Shown here: piece after piece, positions 35,848-46,474 of the stretch
Layout: each line of letters begins with the position of its first letter
Numbering within the stretch: position 1 is the stretch's first letter
Origin: VRUE01 sp963702955
Lineage (GTDB): Bacteria; Actinomycetota; Thermoleophilia; Solirubrobacterales; 70-9
Assembly: GCA_963702955.1 (NCBI GenBank)
Contig: OY969774.1
Location: forward strand, 682,001-746,000
Reading direction: 5' to 3'
DNA length: 64,000 bases
Position numbers and translations under genes: made by a program
The notes under the pieces: generated by a model
What the model saw: the letters and a program-made list of their open reading frames with translations, nothing else
What the model was told of the DNA's origin: nothing
The model's database searches: none

Positions 35848-36681
35848 ATGCCGAAAGCAGACGCGATCGCGTGGGAGGCCGCGGCCGAGTACGAGGACAT
35901 CCGCTACGAGAAGGCCGAGGGGATCGCGAAGATCACGATCGACCGGCCGGAGGTGCGAAACGCCTTCCGCCCGCAGACGCTGGTCGAGATCTCCGCCGCG
36001 CTCGAGCTGGCCCGCGAGGACACCGAGGCCGGCGTCGTCGTCCTCACCGGCGAGGGCGAGAAGGCGTTCTGCTCGGGCGGCGACCAGCGGGTTCGCGGCG
36101 ACAGCGGCTACGTCGCCGAGGGGGCCGCGATCGGCCGCTTCCACGTCACCGACCTGCAGGTGCAGATGCGGCGACTGCCGAAGCCGGTGGTGGCGATGGT
36201 GGCCGGCTACGCCGTCGGCGGCGGCCACGTGCTCCACGTCTGCTGCGACCTGACGATCGCCGCCGACAACGCCCGCTTCGGCCAGACCGGGCCGCGGGTG
36301 GGATCGTGGGACGGCGGCTTCGGCGCCTCGCTGCTGCGCGATCTGGTCGGGACCAAGAAAGCGAAGGAGTTCTGGCTGCTGTGCCGCCAGTACGACGCCG
36401 AGCAGGCGCTCCAGATGGGCCTGGTCAACGCGGTCGTCCCACTCGACGAGCTCGAGGCGGAGACGGTCGCCTGGTGCCGCGAGATGCTCGCCCTCTCCCC
36501 CTTCGCCCTGCGTCTGGTCAAGGCCGGCTTCAACGCCCACGAGGACGGCTACGCCGGCATTCAGCAGCTCGCCCACGACGCCAACCTGCTCTTTTACGGC
36601 AGCGAGGAGGCGGCGGAGGGCCGCGAGGCGTTCAAGCAGAAGCGCGCCCCGGACTTCTCCAAGTTCCCGCGACGCCCATGA
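35848..36681 (+). CDS. menB: 1,4-dihydroxy-2-naphthoyl-CoA synthase
   Basis: MenB closes the naphthoquinone ring from o-succinylbenzoyl-CoA. The 277-residue crotonase-fold protein has KITIDRPEVRNAFRPQTL, the oxyanion-hole blocks KAFCSGGDQRVRGDSGY and GYAVGGGHVLHVCCDLTIAAD, then FGQTGPRVGSWDGGFGA, and the C-terminal REAFKQKRAPDFSKFPRRP, all typical of MenB. The menA start lies inside its end in a 4-bp ATGA overlap. Confidence 0.96.
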   Translation: MPKADAIAWEAAAEYEDIRYEKAEGIAKITIDRPEVRNAFRPQTLVEISAALELAREDTEAGVVVLTGEGEKAFCSGGDQRVRGDSGYVAEGAAIGRFHVTDLQVQMRRLPKPVVAMVAGYAVGGGHVLHVCCDLTIAADNARFGQTGPRVGSWDGGFGASLLRDLVGTKKAKEFWLLCRQYDAEQALQMGLVNAVVPLDELEAETVAWCREMLALSPFALRLVKAGFNAHEDGYAGIQQLAHDANLLFYGSEEAAEGREAFKQKRAPDFSKFPRRP

Positions 36682-37559
36682 GAATCTGGCTGATGGCAGC
36701 GCGGCCGCGGACGCTGCCGGCGGCGATCGCGCCGGTGTTCGTCGGCACGGCCGCGGCGGTCGAATGGGCCGGGAAGCTGCCGCGGGTCGGCGCCTTCGTC
36801 GCCGCGCTGATCGGCTCGATCTTCATCCAGATCGGGACCAACCTCGCCAACGACTACTCCGACGCCAAGCGCGGCGCGGATTCCGCCGACCGGCTCGGCC
36901 CGGTGCGCGTCACCTCGGCCGGCCTCGTCACCCCGCAGCGGGTGCTGACCGCGACCTGGATCGCCTTCGGCATCGCGGTCGCCTGCGGGATCTACCTGAC
37001 CGTCGTCGCCGGGATCGCGATCCTGCTGATCGGCGCCCTCTCGATCGCCGCCGGCGTGCTGTACACGGGGGGTCCTCGGCCCTACGGCTACGCCGGGCTC
37101 GGCGAGGTCTTCGTCTTCCTCTTCTTCGGCCTGGTCGCGGTCAACGGCTCCTACTACGTGCAGCTCGAACAGCTCGACGCGCTGCCGCTCGGCCTCTCGA
37201 TCGCGGTCGGATTCCTGGCGACGGCGATCCTCGTCGTCAACAACGTTCGCGACCTGGAGACCGACCGCCGCGCCGGCAAGATGACCCTGGCGGTGCGGAT
37301 GGGGCGGCAGAACGCGATCGGCCTCTACCGGATGCTGGTGCTCGGCGGCTTCGTCGTCCTGCCGATCGCGGTGGTCGCCGGCGGCGGCAGCCTGCTGCCC
37401 CTGACCGGCCTGCTGGCCCTGCCGCTGGCGGTGCCGCCGCTGCGGACGATGAGCAACCGCACCGACGGCCCGGCGCTGAACGAGGCCCTGGCCAAAACCG
37501 GGGCCCTGCTCGGCGCCTTCAGCCTGCTGGTCTCGCTCGGGCTGCTGCTGGGCTCCTGA
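36678..37559 (+). CDS. menA: 1,4-dihydroxy-2-naphthoate polyprenyltransferase
   Basis: MenA attaches the isoprenoid chain to dihydroxynaphthoate in the membrane. The 293-residue UbiA-superfamily protein has about eight to nine membrane segments. The first Asp motif is in NLANDYSDAKRGADSADRLG and the second in VNNVRDLETDRRAGKMTLAVRMGR, both needed to bind the prenyl diphosphate and Mg. The N-terminal AARPRTLPAAIAPV is typical. It overlaps menB by 4 bp and lies 13 bp before menC. Confidence 0.95.
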   Translation: MRIWLMAARPRTLPAAIAPVFVGTAAAVEWAGKLPRVGAFVAALIGSIFIQIGTNLANDYSDAKRGADSADRLGPVRVTSAGLVTPQRVLTATWIAFGIAVACGIYLTVVAGIAILLIGALSIAAGVLYTGGPRPYGYAGLGEVFVFLFFGLVAVNGSYYVQLEQLDALPLGLSIAVGFLATAILVVNNVRDLETDRRAGKMTLAVRMGRQNAIGLYRMLVLGGFVVLPIAVVAGGGSLLPLTGLLALPLAVPPLRTMSNRTDGPALNEALAKTGALLGAFSLLVSLGLLLGS

Positions 37560-37572
37560 GAAGCTGTAAGCC

Positions 37573-38625
37573 GTGAAGCTCGCCTCCGTCGAGGTCATCC
37601 CCTACGCGCTGCCCTTCCGCGAGCCGTACGTGACGGCGACCGGGACGCTGACCCGGCGGGAGATGGTGCTGCTGCGACTGCAGGACGAGGACGGCCTCGT
37701 GGGCCTAGGCGAAGCGGTGCCCTTGTCTCTGCGGGGCGGGACGAAACTGCAGCAGGTGGTGAAGGAGTTGGAGCTGTTCGACCGGCTCGAGGAGATCGAC
37801 GAGGCCGAGCTGCAATCGGCCGGGTTGTCTGCTCCGGCGCGCTGCGCCGCGACGACGGCGCTGCTCGACCTGCGGGGACGGCGCGCCGCGGCGGAAGGCA
37901 ACGCATCCTCCGTTCCGCCGACCCCGATCCGCTGCAACGCCACCCTGGTCGCCGGCGAGCCGGCCGCGGTGGTCGCCGGCGCCGAACGCTGGGCGGCGGA
38001 CGGCTTCTCCTGCTTCAAGCTGAAGCTGGGGACCGGCGACGAGGCTGCCCAGGTGCGGGCGGTGCGCGAGACGCTCGGGCCGCGGGCGCGGATCCGGATC
38101 GACGCCAACGGCGCCTGGGACGTGGAGACCGCGAAGCGCATCCTGAGAGAACTCGAGCCGTACGAGATCGAGCTGGCCGAGCAGCCCGTCGCGACGATGG
38201 AGGAAGCCGCGGAGGTGGCGAGCGCGACCACGATCCCACTCGCCGCCGACGAGAGCGTCGAGAGTCGCGCCGACGCCGAGCGAGCGGCCGCCATCGGCGC
38301 CTTCGCGCTGACCGGCGTCAAGCTCTCCAAGGTCGGCGGCCCCGAGGCGGCGATCGAGATCGCCGAGGCGCTTCCCGCCTACATGACCAGCGCCCTCGAC
38401 GGCCCGGTCGGAATCGCAGCCGGAGCGCAGGTCGCAGCGACGCTCGGTGACGTGCGGCGCGGCGACGATGCGCCTCTGGCCCACGGACTGGCCACGCAGC
38501 GGCTGTTCGCTGCCGACGTCGCCACGGCCGGCTGGGAGCTGCGCGGTGACCTGCTCCACCCTCCGCCCGGCCCCGGCCTCGGCGTCGAGATCGACGAGGA
38601 TGCACTCCGAGCCCACCGCCTCTGA
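37573..38625 (+). CDS. menC: o-Succinylbenzoate synthase
   Basis: MenC dehydrates SHCHC to o-succinylbenzoate. The 350-residue enolase-superfamily protein has the acid/base lysines FKLKLG (Lys149, Lys151), metal ligands in RIDANG (Asp177), ELAEQP (Glu203) and AADES (Asp226), and a second lysine in VKLSKVGG. Muconate-cycloisomerase-like racemases share this pattern; the place between menA and menD settles the role. The start is GTG. The stop TGA shares one base with the menD ATG. Confidence 0.93.
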   Translation: MKLASVEVIPYALPFREPYVTATGTLTRREMVLLRLQDEDGLVGLGEAVPLSLRGGTKLQQVVKELELFDRLEEIDEAELQSAGLSAPARCAATTALLDLRGRRAAAEGNASSVPPTPIRCNATLVAGEPAAVVAGAERWAADGFSCFKLKLGTGDEAAQVRAVRETLGPRARIRIDANGAWDVETAKRILRELEPYEIELAEQPVATMEEAAEVASATTIPLAADESVESRADAERAAAIGAFALTGVKLSKVGGPEAAIEIAEALPAYMTSALDGPVGIAAGAQVAATLGDVRRGDDAPLAHGLATQRLFAADVATAGWELRGDLLHPPPGPGLGVEIDEDALRAHRL

Positions 38626-40361
38626 TGGACCCGACCAACGCCAACACCGCCCTCGCCTCGGCCTTCGTCGAGGAGCTTGCCCGCTGTGGGGTGCGGCAGG
38701 CGGTCGTCTCCCCCGGTTCGCGCTCGACTCCGTTGGCGGTGGCGCTGTGGCGGCAGCCGGAGATCGAGGCGACAGTGATCGTCAACGAGCGCTCGGCCGC
38801 CTTCTTCGCCCTGGGGGCGGCGCAGGCGTCGGGTCTCCCGGTCGCGATCCTCTGCACCTCCGGCACCGCTGTCGCCAACTATCACCCGGCGATCTGCGAG
38901 GCCGACCACTCGGCGGTGCCGCTGATCGCGCTGACCGCCGACCGGCCGCCGGAGCTGCGCGGGATCGGCGCCGGCCAGGCGATCGATCAGCTGAAGCTCT
39001 ACGGCGAATCGGTGCGCTGGTTCTGCGAGGTGGGGACGCACGAGGCCGACGACGACGGGCTGCTGCATTACCGGGCAACCGCCTGCCGTGCCTTCACCGC
39101 GGCCCGGGGTGAGCCCCGGCCCGGCCCGGTGCATCTCAACCTCGCCTGGCGCGAGCCGCTGGCGCCGCTGCCGATCGACGGCGCGGTGACCGCGACCGAC
39201 CCACTTGCCCTCGAGGGCCGCGGCAGCCGGCCGTTGACCGCGGTGACGCCGATCGACATGGAGCCGAGCGACTTCCTGCTCGAGGAGGTCGCCAAGCACA
39301 TCGCCGAGGCCGAGATCGGCGCGATCGTCGCCGGCCGCCAACTCGACCCCGAGCTGCGCGAGCCGCTCGCACGCCTGGCCGCCGCTGCCGGATACCCGAT
39401 CCTGGCCGAGCCGACCTCGCAGATCCGTTGCGGCCCACACGATCGCTCGCACGTGGTGACCGCCTACGACCTGTTGCTGCGCGACGAGCGGTTTCGCGAA
39501 GCCGCCTCGCCCGACCTGGTGCTGCGTTTCGGCGAGATGCCGACCAGCAAGCCGTTGCGCGAATGGCTGGCGCGCTCGGGAGCCGACCAGATCGTCGTCG
39601 ACCCGCTGGGCGATTGGAACGAGCCGACGCGCCGCGCAGCGGCGCTGCTCCGCGCCGACCCGACCGAGCTTGCCGCCGGCTGGGCCGCCCGCCTCGGCGA
39701 GGAGCGCCCGCCGCCGGCGATGTGGCAGGAGGCCGAGCGAGCGGCCCGCGGCGCAATCGAGGCGGAGCTGGCGGCGAGCGGCGAGCCGACCGAGCCCGGC
39801 CTGCAAATCGCGCTGGCGGCCGCCCATAGCGACGGCGACCTCGTCTACACCGCCTCGAGCATGCCGATCCGCGACCAGGAGGCATTCCTCCCGTCAACCG
39901 ATGCCGACGTCCTCTTCCTCTGCAACCGCGGCGCCAACGGGATCGACGGCCTGATCTCCTCCGGGATAGGCGCAGCGCATGCGAGCGGCCGCCCGACGAC
40001 GATCGTCACCGGCGACCTCGGCCTCCTTCACGACATCGGCGGCCTTGCCGCCCTCCACGATGTCCAGACCCCGGTGCGGATCGTGGTCGTCGACAACGGC
40101 GGCGGCGGCATCTTCCACTTCCTCCCCCAGGAGCAGGCGCTGGACGGCGGCGAGTTCGAAGCTCTGCTCGGCACCCCCCGCGGCGTCAACATCGCCAAGG
40201 CCGCGGATCTGTTCGACCTCCCCCACCGCCGGCTGGACGACCTCGCCGCACTGCCCGCCGCCCTCGCCGCCGGCACCGGCCTGATCGAGGTCAAGACCGA
40301 CCGCCGGGCCAACGCCGCCCTGCACAGCCGCCTCGCCAAGCGCGTCGCTGCGGCGCTCTAG
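38625..40361 (+). CDS. menD: SEPHCHC synthase (MenD)
   Basis: MenD is a thiamine-diphosphate enzyme that joins 2-oxoglutarate to isochorismate. The 578-residue protein has the three ThDP-enzyme domains. The N-terminal ELARCGVRQAVVSPGSRSTPLAVAL and NERSAAFFALGAAQASG carry the catalytic Glu. The C-terminal diphosphate site is VTGDLGLLHDIGG with VVDNGGGGIFHFLPQ, a typical MenD pattern. It is translationally coupled to menC and converges with menF (4-bp overlap). Confidence 0.95.
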   Translation: MDPTNANTALASAFVEELARCGVRQAVVSPGSRSTPLAVALWRQPEIEATVIVNERSAAFFALGAAQASGLPVAILCTSGTAVANYHPAICEADHSAVPLIALTADRPPELRGIGAGQAIDQLKLYGESVRWFCEVGTHEADDDGLLHYRATACRAFTAARGEPRPGPVHLNLAWREPLAPLPIDGAVTATDPLALEGRGSRPLTAVTPIDMEPSDFLLEEVAKHIAEAEIGAIVAGRQLDPELREPLARLAAAAGYPILAEPTSQIRCGPHDRSHVVTAYDLLLRDERFREAASPDLVLRFGEMPTSKPLREWLARSGADQIVVDPLGDWNEPTRRAAALLRADPTELAAGWAARLGEERPPPAMWQEAERAARGAIEAELAASGEPTEPGLQIALAAAHSDGDLVYTASSMPIRDQEAFLPSTDADVLFLCNRGANGIDGLISSGIGAAHASGRPTTIVTGDLGLLHDIGGLAALHDVQTPVRIVVVDNGGGGIFHFLPQEQALDGGEFEALLGTPRGVNIAKAADLFDLPHRRLDDLAALPAALAAGTGLIEVKTDRRANAALHSRLAKRVAAAL

Positions 40362-41743
40362 GACAGCAGCGGCAGCAGCGCCTGCAGCTTGACCTCGGTC
40401 TCGGCCAGCTCGGCCGCCGGGTCGGAGCCGGCTACTACGCCGACTCCGGCGTAGAGGCGGGCTTCGCGGTCGCGCAGGAGGGCGCTGCGCAGGGCTACGC
40501 AGAACTCTCCGTCCTCGGTCGCGTCCATCCAGCCGACCGGGCCGGCGTACCAGCCTCGGTCCATTTGCTCCAGGTCGGCGATCGCCGCTGTGGCGGGCGC
40601 CCGCGGCTCGCCGCCGACCGCAGGCGTCGGGTGCAGCAGGCCGGCCAGCTCCACCGCCGAGTGCGGTTCGGCGAGCTGGGCGATCACCGGCGTCGCCAGG
40701 TGCTGGATGTTGGCGACCTTGACCACCTCGGGCTCGGGCGCCATCTCGACCCAGACGGCGTGCGGGCGCAGGGCGCGGACGATCCGCTCGGCGACGATCC
40801 GCTGCTCGCGCCGGTCCTTGTCGCTGCGCAACAGCTGCTCGCCGAGGTGGTCGTCGACGGCGGGGTCGGAGCTGCGGCGGGTCGATCCGGCGAGGGCGAC
40901 GGTCTGCGCGCTGGCGCCGGAGCGGCGCACCAGCAGCTCCGGGCTGGCGCCGACGAACGCCGCCTCCGGCGTCCCGACGCAGAAGCAGAAGCAGGAGGGG
41001 AACTGCTCGCGCAGGGCGCCGAAGACGGGGGCGGGATCGTGAGCGGATGCGGCCTCGACGACGACCTCGCGGGCCAGCACGACCTTGCTCATCCCGCCGG
41101 CGCCGATCCGCTCTGTGGCGGCTTCGACGGCCCGCTCGAACTCGCCCGGCGGGTGAACGCTGCGGATCGCCGGCCTGTCGGTCGGGTGGGGGTCCAGCAG
41201 CGGCATCGGGTCGGGGCGTAGGCCGGCGGTCCTCGCTTCTGCCGCCGCAGCCACGGCGTCAGGGCCGGCGCCTGGAGCGACGACGGCGTTGAGCGTCAGG
41301 AACGTCTCGCCGCCCTGGCGGCACAACGACAGCTCCGGCAGGGCCAGCGAAGCCGGCGCGAACGAGGACCAGGGCGAAGACGATGCCCCGTCCGGGTCGA
41401 AGGCGAAGCCGCCCGTCCAGACGGGACCGGCGCCCGCCGGCAAACCCGCCGGCTCGTCAACGATCGCCCCCTCGCGCAACCGCAGGCACTCGCGCGCAAC
41501 CTCCTCGAACCGGCCTGCCCCCCGCGAGGTCGCTTCGTGCGCGACGCCGAGCGCCGCCAGCGCGAACTCGCGATCGGGCTGCTCCCAGCAGAACCAGCGG
41601 TCGGAGGCGAGCCTGGAGGCAAATACCGCCGCGCAGGGATCGAGCCCATCCACCGGCACGGTGACGCTGACAAGCGTCCGGCGTTCCCGGGCCGCCGCCC
41701 GCTCTATCGCCCTCTGGAGGCTCTCAGTCGCTGCCGCGAGCAA
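40358..41743 (-). CDS. menF: Isochorismate synthase
   Basis: The enzyme converts chorismate to isochorismate, the entry to menaquinone synthesis. The 461-residue protein has the chorismate-binding fold with MSKVVLAREVVVEA, FVGASPELLVRRSG, the catalytic region QTVALAGSTRRSSDP, and C-terminal HPTPAVGGEPRAPA, GWYAGPVGW and LYAGVGVVAGSDPAAE. EntC/DhbC-type siderophore enzymes look alike; the adjacent men genes make MenF more likely. Its ATG at 41743 lies 20 bp inside the ilvN end, so it is read with ilvBN rather than with the other men genes. Confidence 0.9.
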   Translation of the reverse strand: MLAAATESLQRAIERAAARERRTLVSVTVPVDGLDPCAAVFASRLASDRWFCWEQPDREFALAALGVAHEATSRGAGRFEEVARECLRLREGAIVDEPAGLPAGAGPVWTGGFAFDPDGASSSPWSSFAPASLALPELSLCRQGGETFLTLNAVVAPGAGPDAVAAAAEARTAGLRPDPMPLLDPHPTDRPAIRSVHPPGEFERAVEAATERIGAGGMSKVVLAREVVVEAASAHDPAPVFGALREQFPSCFCFCVGTPEAAFVGASPELLVRRSGASAQTVALAGSTRRSSDPAVDDHLGEQLLRSDKDRREQRIVAERIVRALRPHAVWVEMAPEPEVVKVANIQHLATPVIAQLAEPHSAVELAGLLHPTPAVGGEPRAPATAAIADLEQMDRGWYAGPVGWMDATEDGEFCVALRSALLRDREARLYAGVGVVAGSDPAAELAETEVKLQALLPLLS

Positions 41744-42268
41744 TTGCGATCTCGCCGGTCCTGACCATTTCGACCAGCCCGTGCGGGCGGATCATCCGCT
41801 CGAAGGCCTCGATCTTCTCGGCCGAGCCGGTCACCTCGATCGTCACCGTGCGCCGCGCCACGTCGATGATCTTCGCCCGGAAGATCTCCGCGAACTGGAT
41901 GATCTCGGCCCGGTTCTCGACCGCGGCGGAGACTTTGAACATCGCCATCTCGCGGGCGACCGTCTCCTCCGGCTCCATGTCGCGGATTTTCAGCACGTTG
42001 ACGAGCTTGTGCAGCTGCTTGGTCACCTGGTCGATCGGGTGGACCGCGCCGTCGAGGGTGAGGGTGATGCGGGAGACGCTCGGGTCGTCGGTCGGGCCGA
42101 CGGCGAGCGTGTCGATGTTGAAGCCGCGGCGCGAGAAGAGGCCGGCGATCCGCGCCAGCACGCCCGGCTTGTTCTCGACCAGGATCGAGAGGATGTGCTT
42201 GCGCCCGCTCAGCTGCCCGGGCACGTGCAGGTCCTCTAGCCGGACCATCTCCGGGGTGCCGGCCTCCA

Positions 42269-42269
<1 letters not shown>
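41724..42269 (-). CDS. ilvN: Acetolactate synthase small (regulatory) subunit
   Basis: IlvN (IlvH type) binds valine and tunes the catalytic subunit. The 181-residue protein has an N-terminal ACT domain (HILSILVENKPGVLARIAGLFSRR in two parts, then GFNIDTLAVGPT) and a C-terminal ACT-like domain of the ALS_ss_C type (VAREMAMFKV, RRTVTIEVTGS). The start shares one base with the ilvB stop (TGATG). It overlaps menF by 20 bp. Confidence 0.96.
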
Positions 42270-43966
<1,697 letters not shown>

Positions 43967-43990
43967 CGGACCCGCGATCCTAGCAGCGGG

Positions 43991-45166
43991 CTACGCCTGG
44001 CCAGCAGGGGATTTCGCCGGGTTCCAGCGCGTGTGCGGGTCGATCGAGCTCTCGATCACGTTGCCCTTGTAGCGCTCGATCGCGGCGACGATCGACTCGA
44101 TCAGCTCCTCTTTGAGCAGCGTCGGCTCGAGCCCCAGGTCCAGCAGCTTGGTGTGGACGGCGTTGTAGTAGTGCTCTTCCTTCTCCACGCGGGGGTTCTC
44201 GACGTGGTTGACCTCGACGGCGTAGCCGAGGTGCTCGGCGGCGTGCTTGACGAGCTGGGCCAGCTCCAGCACCGAGAACTGCTCGGTGAACTGGTTGAAG
44301 ACGCGGAACTCGCCCCGCTCGGCGGGGTTCTGGACCGCCAGCTCGACGCAGGCGAGGGTGTCGCGGATGTTGAGGAAGCCGCGGGTCTGGCCGCCGGAGC
44401 CGTAGACGGTGAGCGGGTGGCCGATCACGGCCTGCACACAGAAGCGGTTGAGCACGGTGCCGAACAGCTCGTCGTAGTCGAAGCGGGTGATCAGGCGCTC
44501 GTCGCGGGCGGTCTCAACGGTCTCGATCCCGTAGACGACCCCCTGGTTGAGGTCGGTGGCGCGCAGGCCCCAGGTGCGGCAGGCGAAGTGGAGGTTGGTC
44601 GAGTCGTGGACCTTGGAGCAGTGATACAGCGAGCCGGGCAGCTTCGGGAAGGGCAGGGTGTCCTTGCGTCCCTTGTGCTCGATCTCGATGTAGCCCTCCT
44701 CGATGTCGATCTCGGGCTGGCCGTACTCCCCCATCGTGCCGAGCTTGACCAGGTGGGCGTCGGGGACGTGGTCGCGGAGGCTGAAGAGCAGGTTGAGGGT
44801 GCCGATCACGTTGGTGTGCTGGGTCTCCACGGCGCGCTCGCGCGAGAGCATCGAGTAGGGCGCGGAGGGCTGCTCGCCGTAGTGGACGACCGCCTCGGGG
44901 CGGGTCTCGGCGACCACCTCGTCGAGGAAGTCTCCGTCCTCGACAGCGCCGACGTAGCTGCGGATCTGCTCGCCGGAGAGATCGCGCCAGGCGGCGATCC
45001 GATCCGCCAGGGGCAGGATCGGGGTGAGCGAATCGGTGCCGTGTTCGTCGTGCCAGCGGCGCCGCGAGAAGTTGTCGACGACGGAAACCTCGTGCCCGCC
45101 GGCCGAGAAGCGCAGGGCGGTCGGCCAGCCCAGGTATCCGTCGCCCCCGAGAATGAGGATGCGCAT
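43991..45166 (-). CDS. UDP-sulfoquinovose synthase-like NAD-dependent epimerase
   Basis: The 391-residue short-chain dehydrogenase/reductase closely resembles SQD1/SqdB, which makes UDP-sulfoquinovose from UDP-glucose and sulfite. Its marks are the NAD loop GGDGYLGWPTALRFSAGG (7-24), EHKGRKDTLPFPKLPGSLYH with YHCSK as the Tyr/Lys pair, and the family stretch WGLRATDLNQGVVYG. The product may serve sulfolipid or, as with archaeal Agl3, glycoprotein glycans. No sulfoquinovosyltransferase is recognised next to it, but membrane glycosyltransferases lie upstream in the opposite direction. Its ATG is 45 bp from the divergent glycosyltransferase start. Confidence 0.88.
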   Translation of the reverse strand: MRILILGGDGYLGWPTALRFSAGGHEVSVVDNFSRRRWHDEHGTDSLTPILPLADRIAAWRDLSGEQIRSYVGAVEDGDFLDEVVAETRPEAVVHYGEQPSAPYSMLSRERAVETQHTNVIGTLNLLFSLRDHVPDAHLVKLGTMGEYGQPEIDIEEGYIEIEHKGRKDTLPFPKLPGSLYHCSKVHDSTNLHFACRTWGLRATDLNQGVVYGIETVETARDERLITRFDYDELFGTVLNRFCVQAVIGHPLTVYGSGGQTRGFLNIRDTLACVELAVQNPAERGEFRVFNQFTEQFSVLELAQLVKHAAEHLGYAVEVNHVENPRVEKEEHYYNAVHTKLLDLGLEPTLLKEELIESIVAAIERYKGNVIESSIDPHTRWNPAKSPAGQA

Positions 45167-45198
45167 AGGTCGCGGCAGGGTACCCGACAGGGGCGACA

Positions 45199-45204
45199 TA
45201 GCAT
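45199..45204 (+). promoter_or_regulatory. -10 element of the first glycosyltransferase
   Basis: TAGCAT ends 7 bp before the GTG at 45212, consistent with leaderless transcription. No clear -35 is seen. Confidence 0.3.
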
Positions 45205-45211
45205 CCCCCCG

Positions 45212-46474
45212 GTGAAGCGAACGATCGCCCTGGTGGCCGTGCTGCTGCTCGGCGTCGGCCTTCGCGTCGACAACGCCTGGGAGGGTCGCGCCCCGGTCTA
45301 CGACGCCGCCGCCTACGCCGGCATCGCGGCGAACCTCGAGCATGGCGAGGGCTTCACGCTCGGCCCCGGCGCCACCCAGCCGGCGAGCGACTACTCCCCC
45401 GGCCTGCCGCTTCTCGCGGCCGGCCTCTACGCCGTCTCCGGCGGCGTCCACGAACGCCTCGCCCGCGTCGTCCTCGCCCTGATCGGCAGCCTTGCCGTCC
45501 TCTTCTGCTTCCTGATCGGTCGCCGCCTGGGCGGCTTCTGGGCCGGCCTGGTAGGAGCGGCGGCAGTCGCGATCTATCCAGCGTTACTCGAGTACCAGGG
45601 GATGCTGATGTCCGAGCCGCTTGCAGCTTCGCTTCTGTCCGGGGCGGTCCTGGCGATGCTCTGGGCGGCGGATGATCGGTCGCGCGCCAGGTGGTTGTTC
45701 CCTGGTCTGCTGTTGGGGGCCCTGGCCCTGACCCGCCCCGAGTACCTGGCGATCTCGATCCCGATCGCCCTCGTCGTACTTGTCCGCCACGGCTGGTCCG
45801 GCTGGCGCAGCGGGCTCGCGCAGGCGGCGATCATGCTCGCCGGGCTGGCCGTGGTCGTCGCCCCCTGGACGGTCCGCAACGAGGTCGCCCTGCACCGTTT
45901 CGTGCCGATCTCGACCGGCGGCGGGCAGGTGCTGTTCGCCGGCGCCTACATGCCCTCGGGCGGGGATCCGGAAAAGGTCGGCGAGGAGGTGCTCGAACGC
46001 CACCCCGAACTGCGCTCGAAGCTGCCGGCCGAACCGCGGCTGGAGCAGATCCTCGCCGCATTAGCCGCGCAGCGCTACCCGGGGATGGAAACCGACGCTG
46101 CGCTTGCCCGCATGGGGCGCGAACGGCTCTGGGAAGACGTCAGCGAGCGACCGCTCGCCTACGCCGGCTTCCTCGGCGCGAAGCTGGCCGACATCTGGTG
46201 GCGCGGCCCGCGGGAGGTGATGCGCGAGCCAGTTTGGGAGGCGCTGCACTGGGCGCTGCTCGCCTTCGGCCTGCTCGGGCTCGCAGTGCTGGCCCGGCGG
46301 AGGCGCTGGGAGGCGTTGCCGATCGCCACGGCGCTGCTCGCGGCGACGGCGATCGGCCTGCTCTTGGTCGCCTCGCCGCGGCGGGCACTGGTGACGATCC
46401 CGCTGCTCGCGGCGCTGGCCGGGGTGGGCGCGACTGCCTGCGGGGATAGCCTGGCGCGACGATGGAGGCGCTGA
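45212..46474 (+). CDS. Membrane glycosyltransferase, GT-C (PMT/ArnT-like), paralog 1
   Basis: The 420-residue protein is rich in membrane helices (about ten). It has the early acidic motif of GT-C enzymes (VYDAAAYAGIAANL), a LMSEP motif in the third loop (LEYQGMLMSEPLAAS) and LTRPEY. Such enzymes move a sugar from a polyprenyl-phosphate donor to lipid or protein outside the membrane. The sugar and acceptor are unknown. The C-terminal shared block APWTVRNEVALHRFVPIS and STGGGQVLFAG recurs in the next gene, so the two arose by tandem duplication. The 3' end overlaps the next gene by 13 bp. Confidence 0.78.
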   Translation: MKRTIALVAVLLLGVGLRVDNAWEGRAPVYDAAAYAGIAANLEHGEGFTLGPGATQPASDYSPGLPLLAAGLYAVSGGVHERLARVVLALIGSLAVLFCFLIGRRLGGFWAGLVGAAAVAIYPALLEYQGMLMSEPLAASLLSGAVLAMLWAADDRSRARWLFPGLLLGALALTRPEYLAISIPIALVVLVRHGWSGWRSGLAQAAIMLAGLAVVVAPWTVRNEVALHRFVPISTGGGQVLFAGAYMPSGGDPEKVGEEVLERHPELRSKLPAEPRLEQILAALAAQRYPGMETDAALARMGRERLWEDVSERPLAYAGFLGAKLADIWWRGPREVMREPVWEALHWALLAFGLLGLAVLARRRRWEALPIATALLAATAIGLLLVASPRRALVTIPLLAALAGVGATACGDSLARRWRR